The notes under the pieces are model-generated. The model saw only the letters and a list, made by a program, of their open reading frames with translations, made no database searches and was not told the origin of the DNA. The translations under genes and the position numbers were made by a program. From the NCBI GenBank assembly GCA_038142525.1, contig JAYQKE010000003.1:1-64000 (forward strand): a DNA stretch of 64,000 nucleotides, given 5' to 3'. Shown piece after piece: positions 47,767 to 57,286 of the stretch (position 1 is the first letter of the stretch; every line of letters starts with the position of its first letter). The stretch comes from CAJQHK01 sp038142525 (GTDB lineage: Bacteria; Pseudomonadota; Alphaproteobacteria; Rickettsiales; UBA1997).

Positions 47767-48521
47767 GCTTGACCTTCAATTACTTGGGCTTCGGTTACTT
47801 GGGCTTCGGTTACTTGGGCTTCGGCTACATGTGGCTTAGGACGAGCTAAGTTTCTTTTTAATTTAACTAGATCCTGGCCTCTATATAGTTTGGATGCAAT
47901 ATCAGTTAGTGGGTTATTAGCTAAATTTAAACTCCATAAATTCCCAAGATTTCCAATTGCTTTTGTCAGACTTTTTAGTTGGTTATCAGCCAAATTTAAT
48001 CGCGCTAAATTCATAAGTTTTCCAATTTCTTCTGGCAGAATTTCTAGTTGGTTACCATCTAAATCTAATAGGCATAAATTCCAAAGATTTCCAATTGCTT
48101 CTGGCAGAATTTCTAGTCGGTTACCCTCTAACAGTAAAAACCCTAAATTCCAAAGATTTCCAATTGATCCTGGCAGACTTTTTAGTTTGTTATGAGCCAA
48201 ATTTAATCGCCTTAAAGACTCAAGACCTTCAATTGCTTCTGGCAGACTTTTTAGTTGGTTATTATCCAAACTTAAATACTCTAAATTCCTAAGATTTCCA
48301 ATTGCTTCTGGCACACTTTCTAGTCGGTTACCCTCTAAATCTAATTGCTCTAATTTCCTAAGTTTTCCAATTTCTTTTGGCAGATTTTTTAGTTGGTTAT
48401 TAGATAAATCTAATTTTTCTAAATTCCTAAGATCTCCAATTGATTTTGGTAGCTCTTTAATGTCAAGACCACTTAAGTCAAGTACATTGATAGCTTTTAG
48501 ATTTTTTTCATCCCCTGGCAA
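47733..48521 (-). CDS. Leucine-rich repeat protein with C-terminal CaaX-like box, 5' end cut by a MITE
   Basis: 262 residues from a TTG start, with about nine 23-residue LRRs of the form PEAIGNLRNLEYLSLDNNQL. After the LRRs come a basic stretch (RNLARPKPH), three or four VTEAQ repeats encoded by 15-bp DNA repeats, and the end GTKGCTLL. CTLL fits a CaaX prenylation box with Leu last (geranylgeranyl type). The last ten or so codons are DNA of the IS481 remnant read in another frame. The frame is open upstream to the half-MITE at 48539, so the native N-terminus may be lost. No signal peptide. Possibly a host-directed effector; not shown. Confidence 0.7.
   Translation of the reverse strand: MPGDEKNLKAINVLDLSGLDIKELPKSIGDLRNLEKLDLSNNQLKNLPKEIGKLRKLEQLDLEGNRLESVPEAIGNLRNLEYLSLDNNQLKSLPEAIEGLESLRRLNLAHNKLKSLPGSIGNLWNLGFLLLEGNRLEILPEAIGNLWNLCLLDLDGNQLEILPEEIGKLMNLARLNLADNQLKSLTKAIGNLGNLWSLNLANNPLTDIASKLYRGQDLVKLKRNLARPKPHVAEAQVTEAQVTEAQVIEGQAEAGTKGCTLL
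47774..47832. repeat. 15-bp tandem repeat in the LRR gene
   Basis: TTACTTGGGCTTCGG occurs about three times plus degenerate flanking copies. It encodes VTEAQ units on the minus strand and is a site of likely copy-number change. Confidence 0.8.
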
Positions 48522-48538
48522 TCTCTGTCTAATAATAG

Positions 48539-48589
48539 GAACCTCTGATTTTCCTATTTAATTTTGTCTATTTTTTCATTTTTCAGAAA
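48539..48589. mobile_element. Half copy of the 88-bp hairpin MITE
   Basis: GGAACCTCTGATTTTCCTAT and following bases match the reverse orientation of the element at 46990-47077, then diverge after CAGAAAAAA. The second terminus is missing. Confidence 0.7.
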
Positions 48590-48599
48590 AAATTTTTAT

Positions 48600-48654
48600 A
48601 ATTTGGATAAAGATTGCTAATTTTGTTAAAAATTAACAATCTTTATCCAAATTT
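48600..48654. repeat. Perfect 17-bp inverted repeat
   Basis: AATTTGGATAAAGATTG and its exact inverse, 21 bases apart. It could be the end of the adjacent IS1634-like element or a terminator. Confidence 0.5.
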
Positions 48655-48786
48655 AGGCATTATTTGTGGTAATTTCTCTAGTTTCTTGTCTAATTTTACC
48701 ATTTTTGGCTAAATTAGACACATTTATCCCTTGTTACGCTGTATTTGGTAGTATTTTTCTAACCATATACTTAAATTCCCATATCT

Positions 48787-50483
48787 TTACCCACGAGCCA
48801 TCTCCTCAGGAATATCATAACCAAAAAGCTCAAAAATTTGTTTTTGCTTTTTTGTAGCCTCTTGTACAAATATCTGCTTTTCATATATTTTTGCCTTTTG
48901 TGCCGAAAGTATAATAAATGCTTGATCCACAGTAAATTCTTTGTTTAATTTCTGATGAATTTTCATAAAAAAGTAAGATAATAAAAATAGTAAAAATAAA
49001 TGTCCTCTGAGAGTTTCCTCGCTATGCACTCTTAGTGGTAGCAGGTTTAGATCTGACTTCGAGAAAGCGAACATTCTCTCAACCTTTTGTCTGGTGTAGT
49101 ATAAATTTAGGATATTTTCTGTTTCCTGCATCTTTGAAGATATTATTACAAACAGGCCCTTTTGATTTATGACCTTAGCTATTTTCTCGTTATCAATATC
49201 TTGCTTATCATCTATTTTTTCAGATAAATAATTATTTACTAAATCAGCCTTTTTCTTTGGATCAAGCACAATATAGGCATAGGTCTTCTTCTTGTTTAGC
49301 TTAATCTCCTTTTCTTTAATAAATACCACTCTCTTTTTGGATACTTTTACTGCATTAGATGCCAGATCTATTTTTTCATTATCAATTACTTCTTTGAATA
49401 ATTTTCTGCCAGACGGAAGTCTAATTATAAAATTGATCTTATTTTTTTGTAATAATTCAATATTATCAAAGCCACAAAATGAATAAAATCAAGCCTTACC
49501 TTTACAGCATATTCTAATTCTTCATCGCTTAAACTATTCCATTGACCAAGTAGAACAAGCTTTAACATAGATATTTTATCATAAGATTTTCTACCTCTGT
49601 CGCTATTTTCATTAAAGTCTTTTTTGTTGACCAAATAAGATCTCAACCTCTCCCAATTTATTAATTTATCTAATTGCTTTAGAATAAAAGCCCGCATCTA
49701 GCAGTACCGCTTTAGCTGTAGTGTTATGAGCCTTAAGTTCTTTGATAGTATTTGTGAGTGTTGAGATGTCCGCTATACTGCCTGCATTGTAGCGAAAGTA
49801 CAGAGGTAGATTGTTATCGGCAGAAACAACTGACATAAATTTTATCTGCCTATCAATAGAGCCACTATTATAGCCAAACTCATTAATTGGAGTATTGATT
49901 TCATTTGGCATGCTACTTCCATCTACTATTAGACCTTCTTTGCTGTCTTTTGTTGCGATAGGAAGATATTTTCTAAAAAAGTCTTTTTGAAGCTTTTCAC
50001 TTCCCAGTTCTTTTAGGAAATTACTGATAGCTTGTGAGCTCATAGAAGAGCCTGGAAATAAATGTTTAGATATATCGCCTTCATACCAATCATTAGCTAA
50101 ATACATTGCAGATCCATTGATGAGACGATAGGATAGTAAGCTTTTTAATGTTTTAAGCTTTACATGAGGCAGTAAGTCTGAAAGATTTTTCCAACATCAT
50201 CTTCATCAATTAGTTTCTTGGTTAAGTAGCCACTACCAAAAGATACAATTTCCCTCTCCTTAAATGGTTGTGCCATAACCCTTTTTGGATTGGAAATAAC
50301 TTTTCCATTTAAATCTCTCTTTCTTCTTTTTTACCTCCTGAAATATTCCAGCTTCTTTATCTAGGACAATTCCAAGATATTTGCTGTGATGAGCTTGGAA
50401 TGTTGTTTCTTTTTATCCCAATAGGCCGTTATTTCATATGCATATTCCCTGTCTCCAACTTTTTTGTATCTGATATAGCTCAT
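48787..50483 (-). pseudogene. IS1634-like (IS4 superfamily) transposase, broken and with a nested fragment
   Basis: The start MSYIRYKKVGDREYAYEI is at 50483, followed by frameshifted N-terminal sequence and the central domain GLIVDGSSMPNEINTP and AVLLDAGFYS. After the nested piece (49480-49690) the frame resumes with NIELLQKNKINFIIRLPSG, ending in the conserved LYYTRQKVERMFAFSKSDLNLLPL and LRGHLFLLFL. The catalytic DDE residues are spread over the broken frames, so it is inactive. The ends are not defined. Confidence 0.75.
49480..49690 (-). mobile_element. Nested fragment of another IS5-like transposase
   Basis: LDKLINWERLRSYL, then GRKSYDKISMLKLVLLGQWNSLSDEELEYAVKVRLDF (in pieces) is the N-terminal region of a different IS5-family transposase. 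It sits between AVLLDAGFYS and NIELLQKN of the IS1634-like protein. Confidence 0.6.
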
Positions 50484-50559
50484 AATCGTGAGTAAAGAAT
50501 TAATAATAGGCACGAGTATATAGAACTAAAAAGTCGGTTGCAATTTTTATTTGCTTAGA

Positions 50560-51733
50560 TTAATTTTTTTTAAGGACTATCGTGGGTAAAGATATTTGGG
50601 AATTTAAGATATAGAGATTAGCAAGGGATGATAGCATTTGTAATTGATTAGTATTCTTTTGTAAACCATTATATCTAACCTTTCTATAGCCCCAAAGATG
50701 CTTTATAATTTGAAATGGATGTTCAACTTTAGCTCGAACTGATGAAAATTGTTTATTCCTCTTTTTTTGCTTATTTGAAAGTTTTTTGTTAGATTTAGCT
50801 CTATTGGTTATACCATAAAATATATTGTGATTCCTACAAAATCTTTTTATTGCCTTATCATCATAGGCCTTGTCACCAAATAAAGAAGTTTCATCACCAT
50901 GTAATAACTCCTCTGTTTTAGTAGAATCATGATCTTTAGCTGTCGTCGTGACAATAGAATGAATAATTGGCTTACCCTTAGTTTGCACACCAATATGAGA
51001 CTTCATGCCAAAATAATAATTCTTCCCTTTCTTGGTAGAAGACATCTCTTGGTCCCTTTTCCTCTTCTTGTTTTTTGTGCTAGTTGGAGCAGATATTAAT
51101 GTCGCATCAGTTATCGTACCCTCCTTCAACAAAAGATCATTCTCTTCAAGATATGAATTTACCTCGTTAAATATAATCGACGATAAATTATGCTTTTCCA
51201 ATAAATGACGGAATCTCAATATCACAGTCTCATCCGGAACATTATCAATACCAATATCAATATTTAAGAATTTTTGAAAACTTATTCTATCATATATAGC
51301 ATCCTCCATAGCTGGATCACTAAGACCAAACCACTGCTGTAACAAATGAATCTTAAATATTAATAATAAATCTGTCACCTTCCTGCCACCGTAATCACTA
51401 GTACCATTAGGATAAAAAGGCTCTATCTTATCAATCAATCTTTGCCATGGAATAATATCCGTCATTTGATTAAGAAACTTCTCCGCTCTTAATTTTCTAC
51501 CAGAAATTGCTAATGAAAAAAATGATTGCTGGGTTGCCATAATTATATATTTTATTTGAATTTAATATATCAATAATAAGCAAAAAAGCTAGATAAATCA
51601 AGCTTTTCTGGCTATTTTTATCAAATAAATTCAAACAAAATTTTATAAAATAACTTTGCTAAACTTTGGCAAAAATAACAAAATTAAACAGTTTCAAATC
51701 TATAAATTAGATAATTGGTTTTTCAGAGGATCC
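50560..51733 (-). mobile_element. IS5-family insertion sequence, transposase intact, left end missing
   Basis: The transposase (50560-51540, 326 residues) starts MATQQSFFSLAISGRKLRAE and has the IS5-type YGGRKVTDLLLIFKIHLLQQWFGLSDPAMEDAIYD (in pieces), the first Asp in GTITDATLISAP, the second in LFGDKAYDD and the Glu region VRAKVEHPFQIIKHLWGYRK. The right terminus, GGTTTTTCAGAGGATCC (51717-51733), is one base off the GGAACCTCTGAAAAAC termini of the MITEs in this window. No matching left terminus is found before the IS1634-like remnant, so this copy may be immobile while still supplying transposase. Confidence 0.85.
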
Positions 51734-51988
51734 AATATTCTTTTGCTCTTCAGTTAAATGAGGATTTTTATATATTATGTCATCTGCTATTTTTTTTGGA
51801 GATGGGGGCTTTGCAACCATGTTCAAAGATTCTTCTGCCATTAGATTTAGAGGGATTTCGTCGTTAATATCATAAGATCTGTTATCTTTTGATACAATCT
51901 TACATGAATTATCAAACATATATTCTCTTAATTTTGCTATTTCACGTATATCAGTAATTATTTCTTTTATTAGTATAATTTTTGTCAT
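51734..51988 (-). pseudogene. Unrecognised gene, N-terminal part, cut by the IS5 element
   Basis: It begins MTKIILIKEIITDIREIAKL and continues through DDIIYKNPHLTEEQKNI for 85 residues. The frame then runs into the IS5 terminus (GSSEKPII, stop). The downstream part is not found on the other side of the IS. No family recognised. Confidence 0.5.
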
Positions 51989-52024
51989 GTTTTAATATTT
52001 TTCATTTTCTAAAGAAATGAGAAA

Positions 52025-52620
52025 TGCCCCCTAAAATTCAGACCATTAATTTTTAAATTTCATAGACTATAATTTCTTTAAATTTCGATTTGGAAGATGG
52101 AAAAATATGCTAATATTTTTTCATCTGTTAATTAAAAATTTAATTTAATAAATTATGTCAAAAGAAATTAAAAAATATAATTCTGATTTTAAGTTTAAAG
52201 TTGTAATGAAATATTTATCCGAAAATTATACAATTTATCAGATTTGTAGCGAATATGATATTGCTAAATCAACATTACATAAATGGGTTAAGCAGTTTAA
52301 AGCTAGCGGTAATGATATATTTTCTGATTCTAAGTTATCTAAAGAAGAAAAATTAAGTAAAAAAGAACAAAAAAAGAAGGATAAAGAAATTGATAAATTA
52401 TATAAGAAAATAGGTCAATTAACAATGGAAAGAGATTTCTTAAAAAAGTTTCTGGACAGTTAGATTATTCTAAGAAAATCAAATTTCTAAAATTATCATC
52501 AGATATGTATAATTTAGCTGTCAGAAATAGATGTAGATTGTTAGATATTAATAGATCTAATTTTTATTATAAATCTAGGATTGATATTTCTAAGATTAAT
52601 AGTTTATGCAAAGATATTCA
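52025..52620 (+). mobile_element. IS3-family element, 5' part only
   Basis: The left end begins TGCCCCCTAAAATTCAGACC. orfA (52155-52463, 102 residues) has the helix-turn-helix FKVVMKYLSENYTIYQICSEYDIAKSTLHKWV (in pieces) and a coiled coil. An A_AAA_AAG slippery site at about 52443-52450 would shift into orfB (VSGQLDYSKKIKFLKL), which is cut at 52620 where autotransporter sequence begins. Programmed -1 frameshifting is known for IS3; this copy lacks the DDE domain. Confidence 0.75.
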
Positions 52621-53853
52621 TAATTAGAGCCAGAATTTAAAATAATGGCGCCGGAAGTTAGATTTAAATTATTAACATAAGAAGTTACGCCATTATTAAT
52701 TACAACATTATCATTATTAATATTAAGATTATTTAATTTGGTACCGCTAGTACCAAGTGCGGCAGTAATGGTTTGAGTAGAAGTGCCCGCCAGATCTAAA
52801 GTTCCAGCAGAGCCAGTAATAGCCGAATTAACAGCGCTAGAGGCAGTAATATCACCTGTGACATCCAGCTCATCTCCAGAACCTATTAAAATCTCTGCAC
52901 CAGAAGATGTATTGCTAAAAACAATATTATCAACAAAAACATTTTGACTCAATGTTACCACATTATTATTAGAGCTAGAAATTTGACTAACCCTATTACT
53001 AACATCGCCAATTAAAGAGCCAATAGTTTGAGTAGATGAGCCATTAAAATTAATAATATTATTATTAGATAATATTTTAGCGCCAGCAGTGCCAGAATCT
53101 ACAACATTACCAGAAATATTAACATCTTTATTTAAAGTTAGAATTTTACTATCAAGAATATCAATTGCGACCAAATTTAAAGTTCCTGCGCCATTGATAA
53201 GTTAAACTATTATTCATATCTAAGGTAGAAACATCCAAAACTCCACTATGAGTTAAAATACTAAGAGTATTAAGCCTGTCGGCATTTTGAACCACACTTA
53301 ATGTTGTAAGATATGAATCCCCAGAAAAATCAATTTCACTTGATTGCAACTCAATTTCATTAAATCTACTAGCAGTAGATTGGCCAAAATCAGCAACAAT
53401 ATTTTGTGTTCGACCAACAAGCATCATCTTTCCAGTGCCACCACTTAAAATATAAAACTTGCTAATATCAGAATTGGAATTAGTTATGGAACCTCTGATT
53501 TTCCTATTTAATTTTGTCTATTTTTTCTGAAAAATGAAAAAATAGACAAAATTAAATAGGAAAATCAGAGGTTCCTTAAAGAACTTGACCCAACATCATT
53601 TTGAATTTCTAAATTAGTAGAATCTGTGTTAAAATTTATAATCCCCTGATTATCAGCTGTGCTACTAATGGCATTAAGGGTTTGACTATTTGAAGCATCA
53701 ATTGTTAGGGTATTGTCAGTTGCAAATTCTATATTATCATGAGTTAAGCCATTATAGGTGGAAATAGTCTGGTCAGAGCCATTAATTTGAAAAGTAGTAG
53801 CGTAAAGATTTGGCGATATGCTTAAAATAGATAAAAAATATGAATTTTTTCAT
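52621..53853 (-). pseudogene. Second autotransporter gene, truncated by IS3 and interrupted by a MITE
   Basis: The ATG at 53851-53853 overlaps the stop of the DUF445 gene. A signal peptide is seen across an early frame break (MKKFIF, then LSILSISPNLYA). The passenger carries the same GSSTQTI...IG-x(2)-S-x-R units as the gene at 6355. A hairpin MITE (53488-53575) interrupts it and another break lies near 53196. The C-terminal half, including any translocator, is replaced by the IS3 fragment. Not functional as it stands. Confidence 0.75.
53488..53575. mobile_element. 88-bp perfect hairpin MITE
   Basis: Appears identical to 46990-47077 over 88 bases: arms from GGAACCTCTGATTTTCCTAT inward and a short asymmetric loop (CTGAAAAATG). 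The flanking TTAT/TTAA suggests a TTA-type duplication. The identity implies recent movement. Confidence 0.85.
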
Positions 53854-54524
53854 AAAATTATAGAAAATATTAAACCGATTAAACCACCAAAAAATCCACC
53901 CCAAACAACTAACCAGCCAAGATGTTTTTTAATCATATCTTGTATAATATCCTTGACCATTTTTGGCGTTAATTGATTTAAACGATCATCAATAATTTTT
54001 TCTATTTTAGAAATAATATTATTGGAAATATCAGAATTAGAAGAGCTGCTTTTGGCAAAATCAATAATAATTTCTTGTAATTTTTTAGTGACCGGCTCTT
54101 TCAGAGGATCCAAAGCCGACTTGCCACCAAACATTGTTAGCATAGAACCAAAACTAGAATCCATAATAGCCTCCGTTAAATTTTCAAAAATTTTATCAAA
54201 ATCAATTTTTTTATTTAAAGAGTCAGGAGAAATTATCTGATTATCAGTAAAGAATTTTTCAATATGCTGTTTATTAAAAAATTCATTAATAATAAGATTT
54301 TTTATGGCAATTTTAAAATCTTCAAAACGATTAGTAATAACACCAGAACCATATAAAAATGGCACTTTTTCAAATAACATATGAATGGCCAGCCAATTTG
54401 TCAAAGCACCAGATAGGGAAAAAACTCCAATAGTCAGAATAATATTACCATAATTTGGTAAAAAATAACCAATGAACACCAAGATCAAGGCTATAAGATT
54501 GGTTAAGAGTGATTTATTAAGCAT
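53850..54524 (-). CDS. DUF445 membrane protein
   Basis: 224 residues with N-terminal hydrophobic segments (LIALILVFIGYFLP, ILTIGVFSLSGALTNWLAIHMLF) and a C-terminal one (LGWLVVWGGFFGGLIGLIFSI). The GALTNWLAIHMLFEKVPFLYGSGVIT core (in pieces) and HLGWLVVWGGFFGGLIG are typical of DUF445. Function unknown; some relatives influence envelope organisation. The stop overlaps the start of the broken autotransporter. Confidence 0.75.
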   Translation of the reverse strand: MLNKSLLTNLIALILVFIGYFLPNYGNIILTIGVFSLSGALTNWLAIHMLFEKVPFLYGSGVITNRFEDFKIAIKNLIINEFFNKQHIEKFFTDNQIISPDSLNKKIDFDKIFENLTEAIMDSSFGSMLTMFGGKSALDPLKEPVTKKLQEIIIDFAKSSSSNSDISNNIISKIEKIIDDRLNQLTPKMVKDIIQDMIKKHLGWLVVWGGFFGGLIGLIFSIIL

Positions 54525-54677
54525 TTACATTTTAATTGTAATATAATCAAAGGATTAAAATAATAAGAAGTGTCACTAAAATTTCTACTAAATTCTATCC
54601 CCCATTATATTTTTGCAATTAAAATTCTATTCAAATGCATTATAAAAAATAAGTATTTTTTAATAATTTTATATATA

Positions 54678-54739
54678 GGAATCTCTGAAAAACTAAAAAT
54701 TGGAATTTTTAGATCATTTTTTAGTTTTTCAGAGGTTCC
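54678..54739. mobile_element. 62-bp mini-MITE, IS5-type termini
   Basis: GGAATCTCTGAAAAACTAAA on the left and CAGAGGTTCC on the right, with only a short centre. The flanks (TATA/TTAA) do not match perfectly. It lies between alaS and the DUF445 gene. Confidence 0.7.
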
Positions 54740-54750
54740 TTAAAATCATA

Positions 54751-56771
54751 TTAATGGACAATCTTTTCCTTCAAAAAGCCTATAGCATCTTTAATACCTT
54801 CCTTCTTACTACCACCACCCATAGCAAAAGACGGTTTGCCACCACCACCCTTACCAGCAATTTTTTCTACCACATCCTTAATCAACTCTCCAGCTTTGAA
54901 ATTATCAGTTAAATTATCACTAATTGCTAAAATTGCCGTAATTTTACCTGCATTTTCTGCAAAAAATAAAATAATTGAATTTTCCTTATATTCTTTTTTG
55001 GAAATAATTTTTGTGGCTAAATTTCTAAAATCCTTAATTTCAATATTTTGAAAAATATGATGAATTAAATTAATATTAGCAATTTTTTCAATTTTAAAAT
55101 CAGAATTTGAACCAGTTAATTTTTCTGCTTTTAACCTTTCTATTTCTTTATTTTTAGCCTTAATTTCATTAATTTTTTCCGTTCCAGCCTGATCAATTTT
55201 TACTAAAATATTCTTAATAATCTCAATTTCATTTTCGCCAGTAATAGCCCCAGATTTTTCATCAGAAAAATAATAAAAATCATCAAAACCTTTTTGCGGA
55301 TGCTGAAATTTTGATATATTAATCTCATTAAATTTTTGTTCAATTTTTAGAGATTTTAGCAAAATATCTAAACTCTTTTCCTTAATTCTTAGATATTCTA
55401 AAGCAAAATGACCAGTTACCGCTTCAATTCTTCTAATTCCGGCAGCAATTGACTTTTCTGAAATAATTTTAAATAAACCAATATTTCCAGTATTTTTAAC
55501 ATGGGTACCGCCACATAATTCAACTGAAACCGATTTATCATAATCATAACCCATTGACAAAACTCGAACCTGATCATCATATTTTTCATCAAAAAGCATC
55601 ATAGCGCCCTTTTTTCGGCTGATTTTATATCCATAATTTTAGTTTCAACCACACTATTTTGACGAATATAAAAATTAACCAAATCTTCAATAGCAATAAT
55701 TTCTTCAAAACTTAAGGACTTATTATGATTAAAATCAAAAGTTAAAGATTTAACATCAACATTTGAACCTTTTTGAGTAATATGATTTCCAAGAATTTTT
55801 CTTAAAGCAAAATGTAATAAATGAGTTGCAGAGTGATTTTGGGCCCTAAATTGACGATTTCTATTATTAATTAAAGCCAATATTTTATCCCCAACTTTAA
55901 ATTCACCCCTAACTTCACTAACAAAATGCGAAAAAAGACCATTTGAGAATTTTTTAGTTTCATCAATATCAATAATATTTTCTAATTTATTATAAGAAAT
56001 CAGCTCATTATTTTTAACTTGATCAAATAAAATAATATTACCATCATCACCTTTTTGACCACCAGAAGTAGCATAAAAAGGTGTTTTATCTAAAATTATT
56101 TCAATATTTTTATCTTTTTTGCTAATTTTATTAATTTTTTGACCATCTTTTAAAATTGCTAAAATTTTAGCTTCATATTTGACCTGATTGTAACCTAAAA
56201 ATTCTGTAACTCCAAATTCTTTTTCTAATTCAAAATAGATATTATTATCAGATTCAGCGCCACTACCCTTCCTGTTTTTCTTAGCTCTTTCCTTTTGAAT
56301 TTTCATCTCAGATTCAAATTCAGTAATATTAATTTTAATATTTTTTTCATCTAAAATAGTCTGAGTTAAATCTAGTGGAAAACCATAAGTATCATATAAT
56401 TTAAAAGCAATTTTGCCTGATAAAATTTTATTTTTTGGATTTTGCTTAATTTCTTTTTCTAAAATTTCTAAACCATTTTTTAAAGTTTTAGAAAATCTTT
56501 CTTCCTCAATTTTGATAGTCTCAGTTATTAAATCTTCAGCTTTTAATAAATAAGGATAGGGTTTGGACATTTTTTTAACAAAATTACCTACTAATTGATA
56601 CATTTTTAGATTATCGGAACCTAATTTATGTATATGCATCATAGCTCTTCTCATAATACGACGAAGTACATAACCCCTACCCTCATTTGCAGGCATAACA
56701 CCATCGGCAATTAGAAAAACAGAAGATCTTAAATGATCAGCAATAATTTTATATGAAGGATTGATTTTCAT
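54751..56771 (-). CDS. alaS: Alanyl-tRNA synthetase lacking the aminoacylation domain, one frameshift
   Basis: It begins MKINPSYKIIADHLRSS, which corresponds to about residue 275 of full-length AlaRS, then GRGYVLRRIMRRAMMH (tRNA-recognition domain). The editing domain follows with HSATHLLHFALRKILG and VELCGGTHVKNTGNIG, then the C-Ala oligomerisation region ending GKGGGGKPSFAMGGGSKKEG. Motifs 1-3 of the class II catalytic core are absent: an in-frame stop lies four codons upstream and acpS ends on the start codon (TAATG). The break near 55606 (six A where seven give SAEKKGAMMLFDEKY) looks like a sequence error. The catalytic part, if any, must be encoded elsewhere. Confidence 0.88.
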
Positions 56772-57168
56772 TATATTAATTTACTCAATATTACAATTGC
56801 CTGGGCAATTCCAGCATCATCAGTAATAGAAAGATTAATTTGATAATCTTTAACTGTAAATAATTCTTTTATTAATTGGTCAATCTTCTTGGTTCTCAGG
56901 ATTTCTGGCTTACCATTTTGATCATTATAAATCTCAATCTCATTAAATTTTATCCGACCAATTCCAATTCCAAGAGCTTTAGCAAAAGCTTCTTTAGCGG
57001 CGAATCTTTTGGCCAAAAATTCTCTTTTTTTACCTGGGAAGAAAAAGAATTTACTTTAATAATTTCATTTTTAGTAAAAATTTTTTCTAAAAAACCTTCA
57101 CCAAACTTATCATAAATCTTTTCTATTCGAGAAATTTTTACTATATCTAAGCCGAGACCTAAAATCAT
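56771..57168 (-). CDS. acpS: Holo-ACP synthase, one frameshift
   Basis: Transfers phosphopantetheine to acyl carrier protein. MILGLGLDIVKISRIEKI has the conserved GxDxVxxxRI; after the break, REFLAKRFAAKEAFAKALG carries the catalytic FxxKEA motif. The break at about 57033 is a run of seven A where eight restore QVKKREFLAKRFAAKE. 133 residues when joined. Coupled to alaS by TAATG. Confidence 0.88.
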
Positions 57169-57207
57169 TATTATGAATTTACTTTAAAAATCGAAATACT
57201 ATATTGT

Positions 57208-57277
57208 ACCATTTATCATTAAAAAACTATTATAAAGATAAATAATCTAGTTTCATCTTTTTATCTTTAAAGCAATT
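57208..57277. repeat. Short element related to the acpP foldback and the TACCATTTC family
   Basis: TACCATTTATCATTAAAAAAC at its left shares TATCATTAAAAAA-CTATTATAA with 27580-27605. CTTTAAAGCAATTTTA at its right matches (inverted) the AAAATTGCTTTAAAG inside the 244-bp element. It occupies the coaX promoter region. Confidence 0.4.
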
Positions 57278-57286
57278 TTATATTAA

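Noticed and set aside
47774..47832. CRISPR-like repeat array
   Set aside because: The 15-bp units are contiguous with no spacers and encode a peptide repeat; no cas genes are present.
47890..48292. Plus-strand frames opposite the LRR gene
   Set aside because: They only mirror the DNA repeats of the LRR gene.
46890..53850. Defence island or prophage
   Set aside because: No restriction, toxin-antitoxin, cas, integrase or phage structural genes are recognisable; the content is IS remnants, an LRR gene and a broken autotransporter.
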